A stretch of DNA of 64,000 nt. Origin: Roseovarius sp. THAF27. GTDB taxonomy: Bacteria > Pseudomonadota > Alphaproteobacteria > Rhodobacterales > Rhodobacteraceae. The notes beneath the pieces were generated by a model, which searched no databases, was not told the origin of the DNA, and saw nothing but the letters and a program-made list of their open reading frames with translations. The position numbers and the translations under genes are program-made. The stretch's first letter is position 1; the number at the start of each line of letters is the position of its first letter. Positions 29,677 through 38,860 of this stretch are shown here, in pieces. The stretch lies in the NCBI RefSeq assembly GCF_009363655.1, contig NZ_CP045393.1, positions 2,418,001 through 2,482,000 of the forward strand, read 5' to 3'.

Positions 29677-31622
29677 GCCGCCGCCTCCGCGTCCTCCTCC
29701 AACCGGATCAGCGCCGCGCCGGCCTCCACCTGGCTGCCCGCCCCGGCCAGCACCTCGGCCACCACCCCGTCGCGCGGGGCCAGCAGGCTGTGCTCCATCT
29801 TCATCGCTTCCAACACGGCCAGCCGGTCGCCCTTCGCCACCTCCTGCCCGGCTTCGGCAAAGACCGCCTTGACCATCCCCGGCATCGGCGCCTCGATCAC
29901 GCTGGCGTCGCCGGCGGCAAACTCGCCCCGTTCCAGCGGATCGAGGATGTCGAACCCGATTCCGTAGCCAGCAAAGACCGTCACCAGGTCGCCCGTCACC
30001 GCCACCTCCGGCGCCAGCTGGCCGTCCATCTGCCAGCGCCCGCCCACGCGCCGGGCCGCGACCAGCGCGTCACCGACCTCCACGTCATGCGCACCCGCCG
30101 ACAGGCTTTGCACTTTTGCCTGCACCTCCTCGCCTTCGCGCCGCAGAACCACGCTCCGCCGCAAAGGCTGCCACAGGGCAAAGCCCGTCTCCGGCCCGCT
30201 TTCGTCCAGCAATCCAAGGCTCGCCAACGCCGCCAGCGCCACCGTGGCGTCGCTCACATCAGGCGGCGCGCTCAACGCCTCCAGGTCCCGCGCGATCAGC
30301 CCGGTATCCACCTCGCCCCGGCCAAAGCCCTCATGCCGCGCCAGCGCCCCCAGAAAGGCCAGGTTCGTCACCGTCCCCGCCACCTGCGTCGCTTCCAGCG
30401 CCGCACCCAGCCGTTGCAGCGCCACCGCACGCGTCGGCCCGCGCGTTGTCAGCTTGGCGATCATCGGATCGTAATGCGGGGAAATCTCGTCTCCCGCCCG
30501 CACGCCGGTATCCGCCCGCGCCCCCTCGGGAAACTCCAGGTGCCGCAGCCGCCCCGTCGCCGGCAGGAAACCCTTCGGCACATCCTCGGCGTAAAGCCTC
30601 GCCTCGAAAGCATGGCCATTGATCGACAGATCCTCCTGCCGCTTCGGCAAGCCTTCCCCCGCGGCCACCCGCAACTGCCACTCCACCAGGTCAACCCCGG
30701 TGATCTCTTCCGTCACAGGATGTTCCACCTGCAACCGCGTGTTCATCTCCATGAACCAGAACCCATCCGAGCGCAGCCCTTCCGAGCCGTCCACGATGAA
30801 CTCCACCGTCCCCGCCCCGGCATATCCGATGGCCTCCGCCGCGCGCACCGCCGCAGCCCCCATGGCCGCGCGCACCTCCGGCGTCATCCCCGGCGCCGGC
30901 GCTTCCTCGATCACCTTCTGATGCCGCCGCTGCAACGAGCAATCCCGCTCGAAAAGATGCACGGCGCTCTGCCCGTCGCCAAAGACCTGCACCTCGATAT
31001 GCCGCGGCTGCTGGATATACTTCTCGATCAGCACCGCCTCATTGCCGAAGGCGGTCTTCGCCTCCGCCTTCGCACTCTCCAGCGCCTCGGCAAAGCCCTT
31101 CGCCGCCTCGACCAGCCGCATCCCCTTGCCGCCGCCGCCTGCCACGGCCTTGATCAGCACCGGATAGCCGATCTCCCCGGCCTTTTCGGCCAGGAATCCC
31201 GCGTCCTGCTCCTCGCCATGATAGCCCGGCACCACCGGCACGCCTGCGTCCTGCATCAGCGCCTTGGCCGCATCCTTCAGCCCCATCGCCCGGATCGCCT
31301 TGGCCGACGGTCCTATAAAGGTCAGCCCCGCCGCCTCCACCGCCTCCACGAAATCCGGGTTCTCGCTCAGAAACCCGTATCCCGGATGGATCGCCTGCGC
31401 GCCGCTCTCCTGCGCCGCCGCGATGATCTTCGCCCCGTCAAGATAGCTCTCCGCCGGTGCCGCCCCCCCGATATGCACAGCCGCATCCGCCAGCGCCACA
31501 TGCCGCGCCGCCCGGTCGGCATCGGAATAGACGGCGACACAGCGCACCCCCATGGCCCGCGCCGTCTCCATCACCCGGCAGGCAATCTCGCCCCGGTTGG
31601 CAATCAGGATCGTGTCAAACAT
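29673..31622 (-). CDS. liuD: Methylcrotonyl-CoA carboxylase, biotin-carrying alpha subunit
   Basis: This 649-residue protein has a biotin carboxylase half (NRGEIACRVMETARAMG, ATP-grasp with AVAGGGGKGMRLV, EMNTRLQVEHPVTEEITG) and a C-terminal biotinyl domain with EAMKMEH; the biotinylated lysine is about residue 608. With the beta subunit it carboxylates 3-methylcrotonyl-CoA in the cytoplasm. Assignment to methylcrotonyl rather than propionyl-CoA rests on its neighbours (isovaleryl-CoA dehydrogenase, HMG-CoA lyase). It overlaps the ASCH gene by 8 bases. Confidence 0.95.
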   Translation of the reverse strand: MFDTILIANRGEIACRVMETARAMGVRCVAVYSDADRAARHVALADAAVHIGGAAPAESYLDGAKIIAAAQESGAQAIHPGYGFLSENPDFVEAVEAAGLTFIGPSAKAIRAMGLKDAAKALMQDAGVPVVPGYHGEEQDAGFLAEKAGEIGYPVLIKAVAGGGGKGMRLVEAAKGFAEALESAKAEAKTAFGNEAVLIEKYIQQPRHIEVQVFGDGQSAVHLFERDCSLQRRHQKVIEEAPAPGMTPEVRAAMGAAAVRAAEAIGYAGAGTVEFIVDGSEGLRSDGFWFMEMNTRLQVEHPVTEEITGVDLVEWQLRVAAGEGLPKRQEDLSINGHAFEARLYAEDVPKGFLPATGRLRHLEFPEGARADTGVRAGDEISPHYDPMIAKLTTRGPTRAVALQRLGAALEATQVAGTVTNLAFLGALARHEGFGRGEVDTGLIARDLEALSAPPDVSDATVALAALASLGLLDESGPETGFALWQPLRRSVVLRREGEEVQAKVQSLSAGAHDVEVGDALVAARRVGGRWQMDGQLAPEVAVTGDLVTVFAGYGIGFDILDPLERGEFAAGDASVIEAPMPGMVKAVFAEAGQEVAKGDRLAVLEAMKMEHSLLAPRDGVVAEVLAGAGSQVEAGAALIRLEEDAEAAA

Positions 31623-32037
31623 CGTCCACGGCCCCCAGATCCTCGATGACCTCGAACCGCTCCCAGATCAGTTCCATCTCAGGATCGAAAACCCCGATCC
31701 GCCGGTAATACCCCTCGTGACCCTCTTTCCACCCGGCCAGCGTCTCATCCTCTCCTTCGGCCAGGGCAAGCGCCTCGGGCATGTCGCAGAACCGCACCAG
31801 CCGCAGTTCCATCGTCCGGGTTACTAGGGCGGGCCGACCGTCAAAGGTCGTGGCCACGTCGCAACGCGCGATCTGCGGCACTGCCTCGCCGCGCGCCACC
31901 TCGGCCATGGACAGGCAGGTCGCCCGCTTGGGGCCCGCGCGCACCAGCCCGATCAATTCCGCAGACATCCGGGCGCTGTCGCCGAACACATAGGCCTGCG
32001 CCCCCGGGTACCGTTCTTGAACCGCTTGCAATTGCAT
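31615..32037 (-). CDS. ASCH-domain protein
   Basis: This 140-residue protein matches the ASCH (PUA-like) fold: FGDSARMSAELIGLVRAGPKRATCLS at the start, then the aspartate-glycine core of TTFDGRPALVTRTMELRLV. ASCH domains are thought to bind RNA or modified nucleosides; some are amidohydrolases. The start was set at ATG 32037, with GAGGG upstream at fair spacing; a GTG two codons earlier is possible. It lies between the two carboxylase subunit genes and overlaps the alpha gene, but no direct link to leucine breakdown is evident. Confidence 0.8.
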   Translation of the reverse strand: MQLQAVQERYPGAQAYVFGDSARMSAELIGLVRAGPKRATCLSMAEVARGEAVPQIARCDVATTFDGRPALVTRTMELRLVRFCDMPEALALAEGEDETLAGWKEGHEGYYRRIGVFDPEMELIWERFEVIEDLGAVDDV

Positions 32038-32103
32038 CGTCACGACCCTCTTTCACCTTTTTCCATACGCCGTCCCGCGCGGCCCAGAGGCGCGCGCCCG
32101 GCC

Positions 32104-33723
32104 TCACATCCGAAAGAGACCAAACCGCGTCTCCTCCACCGGCGCATTCAGCGCCGCCCGCAACGACAGCGACAACACCGCCCGGGATTTCCGCGGGTCG
32201 ATGATCCCGTCATCCCACAACCGCGCACTGGCATAAAGCGGATGGCTCTGCTCCTCGAACATATCAACTGTCGGCTGCTTGAACGCCGCCTCCTCGTCGG
32301 CGCTCCATGTCCCGCCCTTGCGCTCGATCGCGTCGCGCTTCACCGTCGCCAGCACGCCCGCCGCCTGCGCGCCGCCCATCACGGAAATGCGGGAATTCGG
32401 CCAGGTCCACAGGAACCGCGGCTGATACGCCCGCCCCGCCATGCCGTAATTCCCGGCCCCGAAAGAGCCGCCCACCAGCATCGTCACCTTGGGCACGCTC
32501 GTCGTCGCCACCGCCGTCACCATCTTGGCCCCATGCCGCGCGATCCCCTCGTTCTCGTACCGGCGCCCCACCATGAACCCGGTGATGTTCTGCAAGAACA
32601 CCAGCGGCACCTTGCGCTGGCTGCACAACTCCACGAAATGCGCGCCTTTCTGGGCCGCCTCGCTGAACAAGACACCGTTATTGGCGACAATCCCCACCGG
32701 GCAGCCCTCCACATGGGCAAACCCCGTCACCAGCGTTTCTCCGAACCGCGCCTTGAACTCGTCGAACCGGCTGCCATCCACCAGCCGCGCGATCACCTCG
32801 CGGATGTCATAAGGCGTGCGCAGGTCCCCCGGCACCACACCCAATATCTCCTCGGTGTCATAGGCGGGCGCCTCCGGTGCCTCCATCCGTAGGCCGGGGT
32901 TCACCCCGGCCACCCCGGCCTCCGTTCCAAGGTTCCCCACAGCCCGCCGCGCCAAGGCCAGCGCGTGCGCATCATCCTCGGCCAGGTAATCCGCCACGCC
33001 GCTCAGCCGCGTATGAACATCCCCGCCGCCCAGGTCCTCGGCCGTCACATCCTCGCCCGTCGCCGCCTTCGCCAGCGGCGGTCCGGCCAAGAATATAGTC
33101 CCCTGGTCCCGCACGATGATGGTCACGTCGCTCATCGCGGGCACATACGCGCCCCCGGCGGTGCACGAGCCCATCACCACGGCGATCTGAGCGATCCCCT
33201 TCGCACTCATCCGCGCCTGATTGTAGAAAATCCGCCCGAAATGGTCCCGATCCGGGAACACCTCGTCCTGATTGGGCAGGTTCGCGCCGCCCGAATCCAC
33301 CAGGTAGATGCAGGGCAAGCGGCATTCCTCGGCGATCTCCTGCGCCCGCAGATGCTTTTTCACGGTCATCGGATAATACGTGCCACCCTTCACCGTGGCG
33401 TCATTGCACACAACCATGCAGTCGCGCCCCTGCACGCGCCCCACACCCGCGATCACCCCGGCACAAGGCGCGGCGCCATCATACAACCCATGCGCCGCCA
33501 CCGCGCCCACCTCAAGAAAAGGACTGCCCGGGTCCAGCAGGTTCGCCACACGCTCGCGGGGCGGCATCTTGCCCCGGCTCTTGTGGCGCTCCCGTGCAGC
33601 CTCGCCGCCGCCCTCGGCCGCGGCGCGCGCGGCCTCCTCGACCACCGCCAGCGCGTCCAGATGCGCCTCCCGGTTGGCCTGGAACTCCGCCGATCCGGTC
33701 AGGATCTTCGAGGCAATCTTCAT
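32104..33723 (-). CDS. liuB: Methylcrotonyl-CoA carboxylase, beta (carboxyltransferase) subunit
   Basis: This 539-residue carboxyltransferase transfers CO2 from biotin to 3-methylcrotonyl-CoA. It carries the acyl-CoA-binding glycine-rich segments of this family ([35 protein letters not shown]) and [20 protein letters not shown]. The start has a clear AGGAGG box. An extra segment of about 20 residues (near [15 protein letters not shown]) interrupts the family pattern midway and looks lineage-specific. It is probably the first gene of the run that continues through the alpha subunit to liuC. Confidence 0.95.
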   Translation of the reverse strand: MKIASKILTGSAEFQANREAHLDALAVVEEAARAAAEGGGEAARERHKSRGKMPPRERVANLLDPGSPFLEVGAVAAHGLYDGAAPCAGVIAGVGRVQGRDCMVVCNDATVKGGTYYPMTVKKHLRAQEIAEECRLPCIYLVDSGGANLPNQDEVFPDRDHFGRIFYNQARMSAKGIAQIAVVMGSCTAGGAYVPAMSDVTIIVRDQGTIFLAGPPLAKAATGEDVTAEDLGGGDVHTRLSGVADYLAEDDAHALALARRAVGNLGTEAGVAGVNPGLRMEAPEAPAYDTEEILGVVPGDLRTPYDIREVIARLVDGSRFDEFKARFGETLVTGFAHVEGCPVGIVANNGVLFSEAAQKGAHFVELCSQRKVPLVFLQNITGFMVGRRYENEGIARHGAKMVTAVATTSVPKVTMLVGGSFGAGNYGMAGRAYQPRFLWTWPNSRISVMGGAQAAGVLATVKRDAIERKGGTWSADEEAAFKQPTVDMFEEQSHPLYASARLWDDGIIDPRKSRAVLSLSLRAALNAPVEETRFGLFRM

Positions 33724-33809
33724 GCGCCCCCTCCTTTCAAATTGGTCTCCGCCGCCGCAGTGCAGCAGGCCGGCACCCTTCCGCGCCTCGTCAACTTTGC
33801 CTCACGATT

Positions 33810-33823
33810 TTGACTTGCATCAA
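33810..33823 (+). promoter_or_regulatory. FNR/FnrL-type binding site and promoter of ompW
   Basis: The 14 bases TTGACTTGCATCAA match the FNR consensus TTGAT-N4-ATCAA with one mismatch. A CATAAT -10 box lies at 33846-33851, so transcription should begin at about 33858, which puts the site centre near -41.5. That is the standard class II FNR activating position. ompW is FNR-regulated in enteric bacteria. The site lies about 90 bases upstream of liuB on the other strand and might also influence it. Confidence 0.6.
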
Positions 33824-33881
33824 GGCGGCTTAGTGAGTCCGCGCGCATAATGGCGCCACACAAGACAGAAGTGGAAAGACC

Positions 33882-34493
33882 ATGAAACATCTCACCGCCC
33901 TCGCACTCGCAGCACTCGTCGCCGGCGCGGCTCCGGCCCTCGCGCAGGAGCGCGGCGACGTCTCGCTCGGCATCGGCCTCGCCGGCGTCATCCCCGAAAG
34001 CGGCAACGGCGTGCTCGCCGGCCCCACGCCCATCAGCGTCGATAACGGCTACTCGCTGCAGCTGACCGGCGAATACTTCATCGCCAACAACCTCGGCGTC
34101 GAGCTTCTGGCCGCCTGGCCCTTTGCCCATGACGTCGACACCGGCGGCGTGAAGATCGGCGAGGTCAAGCACCTGCCGCCGACCCTCTCGCTGCAATACC
34201 ACTTCACCAACAAGGGCAACATCACGCCCTTCATCGGCGCCGGTATCAACTACACCACCTTCACCGAATCCAAGGCCGTCGGCCCGCTCGCGGGCAACGA
34301 CCTCGACCTCGACGACAGCTGGGGCCTCGCCCTGCACGCGGGCCTCGATTACAGGGTCTCCGACAAGGGCGCGCTGCGGACCGACATCCGCTGGATGAAC
34401 ATCGAAAGCGACGTCAAGCTGAACGGCGTGGACATCGGCAAGGCCAAGATCAACCCGTGGGTCTTCGGCGTGTCCTACGTCCACACCTTCTGA
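33882..34493 (+). CDS. ompW: OmpW-family outer-membrane protein
   Basis: This 203-residue protein has a signal peptide (MKHLTALALAALVAGAAPAL, cleaved after AQ) and the 8-stranded barrel pattern of OmpW: GIGLAGVIP, YFIANNLGVELLAAWPFAHD, LPPTLSLQYHF, ITPFIGAGINYT, and a terminal phenylalanine. Such small barrels are thought to let hydrophobic or small molecules cross the outer membrane. It stands alone on the + strand among - strand leucine genes, with its own FNR-type promoter and a downstream terminator. Confidence 0.93.
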   Translation: MKHLTALALAALVAGAAPALAQERGDVSLGIGLAGVIPESGNGVLAGPTPISVDNGYSLQLTGEYFIANNLGVELLAAWPFAHDVDTGGVKIGEVKHLPPTLSLQYHFTNKGNITPFIGAGINYTTFTESKAVGPLAGNDLDLDDSWGLALHAGLDYRVSDKGALRTDIRWMNIESDVKLNGVDIGKAKINPWVFGVSYVHTF

Positions 34494-34520
34494 TCCTTCC
34501 CGGGGGACGGGGAAGCAGGC

Positions 34521-34544
34521 GGGGCGGGCCTTCGGGCCGGCCCC
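34521..34544 (+). terminator. Probable terminator of ompW
   Basis: A 10-bp GC-rich stem with one mismatch (34521-34530 with 34535-34544) closes a TTCG tetraloop and is followed by G-TTTCC. It lies 30 bases after the ompW stop and before the convergent ORF ending at 34574. The T-run is short, so efficiency is uncertain. Confidence 0.55.
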
Positions 34545-34573
34545 GTTTCCATATGCGACACGCGGCGTTTGCA

Positions 34574-35179
34574 TCATTCGTCTAGCCTCGCACGCGGGCG
34601 CACCGGGTCCGGCGCGGCGATCCAGCCCGCCTCGAAGGCGGGCGCCACCTTGCCCTCGTGCCGCGCCACCTGCCACGCGATCACCGCCGCGCGCAGCCGC
34701 CCGTTGGCCTCGCGCGCCCGGCACCACATCTCCATCCGGGGGCTGTGCCCGGCGCAATCGCGCCCCGCCGACATCCCGTGCGCCAAGTCGAAGAGTTGCT
34801 TGTAAAGTATGTCCGCAAAAGGCTTTTCCACCTCCGCGCCTTCCGCGTCTTCCGGCTCCGGCAACTCCGTCAGAACCCGCGCCCGCCAGATATCCTGCTC
34901 CACCGCTAGCGCCTTCTGACAGCCCAGAGGTTCCTCGGACCGATCGCAGATCACGATCCCCACGGTGCCGCAGAATTCCACGCCGGCGACATTGGCCAGC
35001 GGATAGCCCGCCTTCTCCGCCGGGGTCGGTGCAAAGGCGGTCACCGCCTGTTCATAGCGCAGGATCTCGCCCCGCAGGCAGGTGGCGAAATCCGGCAGCG
35101 CGGCGTCCTCGGCCAGTGCCGCGACAGGCCACAGGGCCGCCTGCGCCAGCGTCAGGCTCAGGTCGCGCCGCCGCGCCAT
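34574..35179 (-). CDS. Exported protein of unknown function
   Basis: This 201-residue protein has an N-terminal basic then hydrophobic stretch (MARRRDLSLTLAQAALWPVA) that could be a signal peptide. The mature part is cysteine-containing (FATCLRG, VEFCGTVGIVICDRSEEPLGCQ, DCAGHSPRMEMWCRA), consistent with disulphides in the periplasm. I do not recognise a family. It starts 3 bases after the stop of the LprI-like gene and is probably the last gene of the isovaleryl-CoA dehydrogenase operon. Confidence 0.65.
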   Translation of the reverse strand: MARRRDLSLTLAQAALWPVAALAEDAALPDFATCLRGEILRYEQAVTAFAPTPAEKAGYPLANVAGVEFCGTVGIVICDRSEEPLGCQKALAVEQDIWRARVLTELPEPEDAEGAEVEKPFADILYKQLFDLAHGMSAGRDCAGHSPRMEMWCRAREANGRLRAAVIAWQVARHEGKVAPAFEAGWIAAPDPVRPRARLDE

Positions 35180-35182
35180 TCC

Positions 35183-35671
35183 TCACATCCCTCCGCGCAT
35201 GTCGCGCAGTTCCAGCGACCGTTGCGCCGTCATCCGCATCAGGCAGAACGCCGCCGCAACCGACCGGATCGTGCCGCCCCGGTTGCGCTCGAAGGCCAGC
35301 GCACACTCGGCATCGCGATAGGAGATCCAGGTCCGCTGCGCCGTCAAAAGCGCTTCCGAAACAGGCGGTTGCCCTGTATCGACCTGGTCCAGCTGCGCCC
35401 GCGTCGCCTTGTATTCGCGGTTCAGGAACCTGTCCCAAACCGCCGTCTCGGCCTGCACGCATGCCACGATCCCGATGGTCGAGCCGCCGCCCGGCTGCGT
35501 CTGGCACTGGTTCGCTGCATCTCCCACGCAGCTCGGCACACCGGCATCGCGCGGGGCCGCGTCGAAACAGGCCGCGACCGTGCCCTCGTTCACGCTTGCC
35601 TCCTGCGCCCGTGCCGCACCCGACAGGCCCGCCACGGCAATTGCCACTATCGCCACCCCCCTCATAATCAT
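35183..35671 (-). CDS. LprI/DUF1311-family periplasmic protein
   Basis: This 162-residue protein has a signal peptide (MIMRGVAIVAIAVAGLSGAA, cleaved after ARAQ) and the DUF1311/LprI pattern: paired cysteines (CVGDAANQCQ, IGIVACVQAE), then LNREYKATRAQLDQ and LLTAQRTWISYRDAECALAF. LprI family members include lysozyme inhibitors. Its start overlaps the stop of the acyl-CoA synthetase gene (ATGA), an unexpected partner for that enzyme. Confidence 0.8.
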   Translation of the reverse strand: MIMRGVAIVAIAVAGLSGAARAQEASVNEGTVAACFDAAPRDAGVPSCVGDAANQCQTQPGGGSTIGIVACVQAETAVWDRFLNREYKATRAQLDQVDTGQPPVSEALLTAQRTWISYRDAECALAFERNRGGTIRSVAAAFCLMRMTAQRSLELRDMRGGM

Positions 35672-37236
35672 ACCTCATCCTCCGTTTCCGCCACGGCCCG
35701 TGCCTTCAGCTCCTTGCGGATCACCTTGCCGGTGACCGTCATCGGCAAGGCCTTCAGAAAGGTCACCTCCCTCGGATAAGAATACCCCGCAAGCCGTTCT
35801 TTCACATGGGTTTTCAACGCTTCGGCCAAGGCCTCATCCGCCGTCACACCGTCCCGCACCACCACATAGGCCTTCACGATCTCGGTGCGCAGGGCGTCGG
35901 GCTTGCCCACCACGCCCACCGTCGCCACCGCGTCATGCGTGAGCAGGCAATCCTCGATCTCCGCCGGCCCGATCCGGTAACCGGAACTGGTGATCACGTC
36001 ATCCTCGCGCCCCACAAAGCGCAGGAACTCCCCGTCCCAAACACCCCTGTCGCCGGTCAGCATCCAGTCGCCCCGGAACTTCTCCGCCGTCTGCTCGGGC
36101 CGGTTCCAGTATTCCAGCATCATGCTGGCCGAGCCGCGTTTTACGGCGACATCGCCCTCGTCGTCCGTCGGCTGTCCGTCGCGGTCCAGCACCGCCACCT
36201 CGTGCCCAGGCACCACCTTGCCGATACAGCCCGGTTTCGGGTCAAACAGGCTCTGGCACGAACAGGCCACAAGGTTGCACTCGGTCTGCCCGTAAAACTC
36301 GTTGATCGTCAGCCCGAACGCCTTGCGGCCCCAGTCCAGCATCTCGGCCCCCAGCGGCTCGCCACCGCTGGCCACCGTGCGCAGGCCCTCGATGCGCTCG
36401 TCGGCGGCCTTGAGCATCCGCAACGCCGTAGGCGGGAAAAAGATATTTCGAACAGCGCCCTGCCGGATGATCTTCACGCACTCCTCGACGCTGAACTTCG
36501 GCAATCTTGCCGCCACCACCGGCACGCCCAGCGCCAGCCCCGGCATCAGGATGTTGAAGAGGCCACCAATCCAGGCCCAGTCGGCCGGCGTCCACAGGCA
36601 ATCCCCCTCGTGCTGGCCCAGGAAATCATGCGGCATCTCGACCCCCGGCAGGTGCCCGGTCAGCACCCGGTGCCCGTGCAGCGCGCCTTTCGGGCTGCCG
36701 GTCGTCCCGCTGGTATAGATCAGCACGGCGGGGTCGTCCGGTGCGGTCTCCGCCGGCTCGAACAGGCTCTGCTCCGGCAGGTCCGCATCCTCGGGCACAA
36801 ACGCCTCCACTTCCGCCAAAGGCGCAAGCATATCAACACCTTCGGCGTCGGTGACGACGATATTCGCGCCCGCGTCCCGCACCCGGCTGGTCAGCGCCTC
36901 CTCGCGAAACAGCTTGAACAGAGGGATCGACACCGCCCCGATCTTCCAGATCGCGATATGCGCCGCGGCGCACCAGCCGCCCTGGCTGCGCAGCACGCCC
37001 ACCCGGTCGCCCCGCGCCACGCCTTTCGCCACCAGCACATGCGCCAGTCGGTCCGCCATGTCGCGCAGGTCGCCATAGCTCAGATCGCGGTGCATCTCGG
37101 CCAGATCCTTGATCGCCACGCGGTCCGGCGCCCGCGCCGCCCAGTCGTCGCAGGCCTGCGCCGCCATGTTCAGCCGCGCCGGAAGGTCCCAGGAAAATGC
37201 ACCCTTCAATGCCTCGTAGTCTTTTTGTTCCAGCAT
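35668..37236 (-). CDS. Acyl-CoA synthetase (AMP-forming)
   Basis: This 522-residue enzyme activates a carboxylic acid to its CoA ester through an acyl-adenylate. It carries the P-loop YTSGTTGSPKG (174-184), the adenine motif EFYGQTECN, the hinge region TGDRGVWDGEFLRFVGREDD and the C-terminal lysine motif TGKVIRKELK. The substrate cannot be read directly; it lies two genes after isovaleryl-CoA dehydrogenase, so a short branched or medium-chain acid or acetoacetate is likely. An AAGGAAGG box precedes the ATG. Confidence 0.9.
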   Translation of the reverse strand: MLEQKDYEALKGAFSWDLPARLNMAAQACDDWAARAPDRVAIKDLAEMHRDLSYGDLRDMADRLAHVLVAKGVARGDRVGVLRSQGGWCAAAHIAIWKIGAVSIPLFKLFREEALTSRVRDAGANIVVTDAEGVDMLAPLAEVEAFVPEDADLPEQSLFEPAETAPDDPAVLIYTSGTTGSPKGALHGHRVLTGHLPGVEMPHDFLGQHEGDCLWTPADWAWIGGLFNILMPGLALGVPVVAARLPKFSVEECVKIIRQGAVRNIFFPPTALRMLKAADERIEGLRTVASGGEPLGAEMLDWGRKAFGLTINEFYGQTECNLVACSCQSLFDPKPGCIGKVVPGHEVAVLDRDGQPTDDEGDVAVKRGSASMMLEYWNRPEQTAEKFRGDWMLTGDRGVWDGEFLRFVGREDDVITSSGYRIGPAEIEDCLLTHDAVATVGVVGKPDALRTEIVKAYVVVRDGVTADEALAEALKTHVKERLAGYSYPREVTFLKALPMTVTGKVIRKELKARAVAETEDEV

Positions 37237-37237
37237 C

Positions 37238-37546
37238 TTAAACGCCTTCCTTCACCTCTTCCCGGTGTGCCACCTCGCCGAATCGGTCGACGAAATAGTC
37301 CACCCGGCCGCCCTGCGCGCCCGCACATGTCACCACCAGCCACAGCCCCGCCGACTGCGCCGGCGTCGCGTGGCAATCGGTCCGCGCGGCCCCGGTCTCG
37401 GCCACGTAGCGCTCCGCCACCGCCTCGATCACCGCCGTCTCGGTCGTGGTCACCGACCGCCCGCCCAGCAACAGCGCAATGACCGCGCCCAGGCACACGA
37501 GCGCCAGCAGCGGGATGAAAAACCACGGAGCGCGCCCTAACCGCAT
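37238..37546 (-). CDS. Small membrane-anchored protein of unknown function
   Basis: This 102-residue protein has one hydrophobic N-terminal segment (APWFFIPLLALVCLGAVIAL), with the rest outside: a helical stretch (ETAVIEAVAERYVAETG), then strands with two cysteines (DCHATPAQSAGLWLVVTCAG). I do not recognise a family. It sits between isovaleryl-CoA dehydrogenase and the acyl-CoA synthetase with gaps of 3 and 1 bases, so it is an operon member. Confidence 0.65.
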   Translation of the reverse strand: MRLGRAPWFFIPLLALVCLGAVIALLLGGRSVTTTETAVIEAVAERYVAETGAARTDCHATPAQSAGLWLVVTCAGAQGGRVDYFVDRFGEVAHREEVKEGV

Positions 37547-37549
37547 GGC

Positions 37550-38713
37550 CTATGCCATCGCCCCCATCAGCTCGCGCCCGATCAGCATCCGCCGGATCTC
37601 GGACGTGCCCGCCCCGATCTCCATCAGCTTGGCATCCCGGAAGATCCGCGCGACGGCGGCATCGTTCAGGAACCCGGCCCCGCCCATCGCCTGCACCGCC
37701 TGGTGCGCCTGCACCATCGCCTGCTCGGACGCATAGAGGCAACAGGCCGCCGCATCCTGCCGCGTCACCTCGCCCCGATCGCAGGCCTTGGCCACCTCGT
37801 AGACATAGGCCCGGGCCGAGTTCATCGCCGTGTACATGTCCGCGATCTTGCCCTGCATCAGCTGGAAATTCCCGATGGGCTGCCCGAACTGCTTGCGCTC
37901 GGCCATGTAGGGCATGATCTCGTCCAGGCAGGCCGCCATGATCCCCAGGCCGATCCCGGCCAGCACTACGCGCTCGTAATCCAGGCCCGACATCAGCACC
38001 TTCACGCCCTTGCCTTCCTCGCCCAGCACGTTTTCGAACGGCACTTCCACGTCCTCGAAGATCAGCTCCGCGGTGTTCGACCCGCGCATCCCCAGCTTGT
38101 CGAAATGCGCGCTGGTCGAAAAGCCGGTCATCGCCTTCTCGATCAGGAACGCGGTGATTCCCTTGGCGCCGGCTTCCGGCTCGGTCTTGGCATAGACCAA
38201 CAGCGTATCGGCATCCGGCCCGTTGGTGATCCAATACTTGTTGCCATTGAGGCGATAGTGATCGTTGCGCTTTTCCGCCCGCAGGCTCATCGACACCACG
38301 TCGCTGCCCGCGCCCGCCTCTGACATGGCAAGCGCGCCCACATGCGCGCCCGAAATCAGCCCCGGCAGGTATTTCGCCCTCTGCGCGTCCGACCCGTTCA
38401 GCTTGATCTGGTTCACGCACAGGTTGGAATGCGCGCCATAGCTCAGCGACACGCTGGCCGAGGCCCGCGCCACCTCCTCCACCGCGACCACATGCGCAAG
38501 GTACCCCATGCCCACGCCGCCATGCTCTTCGGGCACGGTGATTCCCAACAGGCCCAGCTCGCCCATCTCGGTCCACAGCTCGGAGGGAAATTCATTCGTC
38601 CGGTCGATCTCGGCGGCCAGCGGCTTGACCCGCTCCTGCGCCCAGCGATGCACCATCTCGCGCAGGGCGTGCACGTCCTCGCCCAGGTCGAACTTCATCA
38701 CCGCGTCGAACAT
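37550..38713 (-). CDS. liuA: Isovaleryl-CoA dehydrogenase
   Basis: This 387-residue flavoprotein oxidises isovaleryl-CoA to 3-methylcrotonyl-CoA. It has acyl-CoA dehydrogenase signatures [19 protein letters not shown] and the C-terminal [20 protein letters not shown]. The catalytic glutamate is about residue 247 in [11 protein letters not shown], the position used by isovaleryl-CoA dehydrogenases rather than by medium- or short-chain enzymes. It is the first gene of its operon, behind a strong promoter with an operator-like palindrome. Confidence 0.95.
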   Translation of the reverse strand: MFDAVMKFDLGEDVHALREMVHRWAQERVKPLAAEIDRTNEFPSELWTEMGELGLLGITVPEEHGGVGMGYLAHVVAVEEVARASASVSLSYGAHSNLCVNQIKLNGSDAQRAKYLPGLISGAHVGALAMSEAGAGSDVVSMSLRAEKRNDHYRLNGNKYWITNGPDADTLLVYAKTEPEAGAKGITAFLIEKAMTGFSTSAHFDKLGMRGSNTAELIFEDVEVPFENVLGEEGKGVKVLMSGLDYERVVLAGIGLGIMAACLDEIMPYMAERKQFGQPIGNFQLMQGKIADMYTAMNSARAYVYEVAKACDRGEVTRQDAAACCLYASEQAMVQAHQAVQAMGGAGFLNDAAVARIFRDAKLMEIGAGTSEIRRMLIGRELMGAMA

Positions 38714-38736
38714 TCCTCACCCCTCCCGGCATTTAT

Positions 38737-38750
38737 TGAACGCTTGTTCA
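38737..38750. promoter_or_regulatory. Operator-like palindrome at liuA promoter
   Basis: The 14 bases TGAACGCTTGTTCA form 5-bp arms (TGAAC/GTTCA) around GCTT and lie just downstream of the -10 box, where a bound protein would block transcription. The pattern resembles sites of TetR-type repressors that control fatty-acid and branched-chain acyl-CoA genes. No such regulator gene lies in the window, so the partner is unknown. Confidence 0.55.
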
Positions 38751-38779
38751 TTTATAGGCCTGCCCTGCCACCCCGTCAA
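38751..38779 (-). promoter_or_regulatory. Promoter of isovaleryl-CoA dehydrogenase operon
   Basis: On the - strand TTGACG (38774-38779) and TATAAA (38751-38756) are separated by 17 bases, a near-ideal housekeeping promoter, about 40 bases upstream of the liuA start. The palindrome at 38737-38750 directly follows the -10 box and would cover the start of transcription. Confidence 0.72.
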
Positions 38780-38860
38780 TCCCGCGCCCGGCGCCGGAAC
38801 CGATTCCGCGCACCACGGGTTGGCCCCCAGACACCATCAGCATAACAAAGGAGTCATCCA

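Noticed and set aside
33787..33792. TTGACG as the -35 box of liuB on the - strand
   Set aside because: No acceptable -10 box lies 16-18 bases downstream.
38820..38848. Promoter TTGGCC-17-TAACAA for the PPOX-fold gene at 38861
   Set aside because: The -10 would overlap the ribosome-binding site, leaving almost no leader, so it is unlikely to be used.
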